Positions 4,846 to 5,858 of a DNA stretch of 5,858 nt are shown here, piece after piece. Within the stretch, counting starts at the first letter, position 1. Each line of letters opens with the position of its first letter. The translations under genes were made by a program, and so were the position numbers. Below the pieces are notes generated by a model. That model ran no database searches. It was not told the DNA's origin and was given only the letters and a program-made list of their open reading frames with translations. The stretch comes from an uncultured Bacteroidales bacterium (GTDB lineage: Bacteria; Bacteroidota; Bacteroidia; Bacteroidales; Paludibacteraceae), in contig CALATT010000047.1 in assembly GCA_937891905.1 (NCBI GenBank), forward strand, positions 1-5,858. The letters are read 5' to 3'.

Positions 4846-5858
4846 ATGCAAAAAAACAACTTTATCATTGAGGTGAACCATCTCTCGAAAAAATTCGAGG
4901 ATGGCAAATATGCACTAAACGATGTAAGTCTTCAAGTGCAAAAAGGAGAATTCGTTACTATCCTCGGCCCTTCTGGGTGCGGAAAGACTACACTCCTACG
5001 ATGTATCGCAGGCTTTCAAGTAGCCAGTCAAGGAGATATCCTCCTAAAAGGCAAAGATGTGACACTCACACCGCCCCATAAGAGACCCGTCAACACCGTA
5101 TTTCAGAAATATGCACTCTTTCCACATCTCAATGTATTCAATAATGTGGCATTTGGGCTTAAGTTAAAGAAAGTAGATCCCAAGACTATTGCCAAGAAAG
5201 TGCGTCAAGCACTTAAGATGGCTAACCTAACCGGCTATGAGGAGCGCGAAGTGGATACGCTCTCTGGAGGCCAACAGCAGCGTGTGGCTATCGCGCGAGC
5301 TATTGTCAATAATCCAGAGGTGCTATTACTCGATGAACCCCTCTCAGCGCTTGACCTTAAGATGAGACACGACATGCAGATTGAACTCAAAGAGCTGCAT
5401 GAGAAACTCGGCATCACCTTCGTATATGTGACTCACGACCAGGAGGAAGCGCTTACGCTTTCTGATACCATCGTTGTCATGAACGAGGGTAAGATACAGC
5501 AGGTCGGCACACCTGCAGACATATACAACGAGCCTCAGAATTCATTCGTGGCTGACTTCATCGGCGAGTCAAACATCCTCAACGGCAAAATGGTGAAGGA
5601 TAAGCTCGTGGAGTTCGTGGGACACGAATTCGAATGCGTGGACGAAGGATTCGGAGAGAATGTGGAGGTTGATGTCGTAGTCCGTCCGGAGGATATCTAT
5701 ATCATGAACAGAACGGAAGGTTCGCAGCTCACAGGAAAGGTAAGATCATGCACTTTCAAGGGTGTGCACTACGAGATGTTCGTCGATACAGACAAGGGAT
5801 ATGAGCTTATGATCCAGGACTATAACGCTTTCGAGCCAGGTTCGGAAGTGGGTCTTAT
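4846..5858 (+). CDS. potA: Spermidine/putrescine ABC transporter ATP-binding protein PotA, 3' end missing
   Basis: PotA is the cytoplasmic ATPase that powers the PotBC permease, with the PotD binding protein, to import polyamines. The frame is open from ATG 4846 to the right edge (337 codons plus two bases). ABC motifs are complete: Walker A GPSGCGKTT (41-49), Q-loop Gln87 in TVFQKYALFPH, signature LSGGQQQR (139-146), Walker B VLLLDEP (159-165) and H-loop His197 in YVTHDQEEALTLSD. FVADFIGESNILNG, then FECVDEGFGENVEVDVVVRPEDIYI and FKGVHYEM, form the TOBE-type regulatory region typical of Bacteroidales PotA, which separates it from other sugar- or ion-type ABC ATPases. The start sits two residues before the conserved strand leading into NHLSKKF and has no Shine-Dalgarno site, as is usual in this phylum. 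potB, potC and potD would be expected just downstream, outside the window. Confidence 0.93.
   Translation, partial: MQKNNFIIEVNHLSKKFEDGKYALNDVSLQVQKGEFVTILGPSGCGKTTLLRCIAGFQVASQGDILLKGKDVTLTPPHKRPVNTVFQKYALFPHLNVFNNVAFGLKLKKVDPKTIAKKVRQALKMANLTGYEEREVDTLSGGQQQRVAIARAIVNNPEVLLLDEPLSALDLKMRHDMQIELKELHEKLGITFVYVTHDQEEALTLSDTIVVMNEGKIQQVGTPADIYNEPQNSFVADFIGESNILNGKMVKDKLVEFVGHEFECVDEGFGENVEVDVVVRPEDIYIMNRTEGSQLTGKVRSCTFKGVHYEMFVDTDKGYELMIQDYNAFEPGSEVGL

Overview
The window looks like Bacteroidota, most likely order Bacteroidales. Three promoters fit the class-specific -33/-7 pattern (TTTG or CTTG, 20 bp, TAnnTTTG). No start codon has a convincing Shine-Dalgarno sequence. One secreted protein ends in a short tail typical of Bacteroidales, and a PKD-domain lipoprotein and a Bacteroidales-type PotA are present. 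Genus cannot be fixed from this sequence alone.

Layout. Four genes lie on the minus strand (1-4353) and one on the plus strand (4846 to the right edge), separated by a 492-bp divergent intergenic region. In minus-strand transcription order they are: a 630-residue secreted beta-rich protein (2461-4353); a 126-bp gap with a heptamer repeat array and a hairpin; a promoter; a pRiA4b ORF-3-like protein (1708-2250); miaA (743-1669); and a PKD-domain lipoprotein (804 down to the left edge, incomplete). The last three probably form one operon: the first gap is 38 bp and is filled by a second heptamer array, and the last two genes overlap by 62 bp. On the plus strand is potA, the ATPase of the spermidine/putrescine importer, cut by the right edge. 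It has a strong promoter and a leader of about 120 nt containing two tiny ORFs and a GC-rich hairpin.

Function. MiaA modifies A37 of tRNAs reading UNN codons. PotA powers polyamine uptake. The two exported proteins belong to the cell envelope. Nothing links these jobs into one pathway, so this is an ordinary housekeeping and envelope neighbourhood, not a defence or mobile island.

What stands out is between the genes. Three intergenic spaces each carry their own degenerate short tandem array with a different word: 7 bp (ACTCAAT type), 7 bp (CGTACAT type) and 8 bp (ACTAGTCC type). The two heptamer arrays sit against stop codons, and one runs into the miaA start codon, which is TTG. Two promoters share an identical 18-bp segment, which in one of them is partly duplicated in tandem. 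I see no RNA genes, CRISPR array, insertion sequence or complete mobile element.
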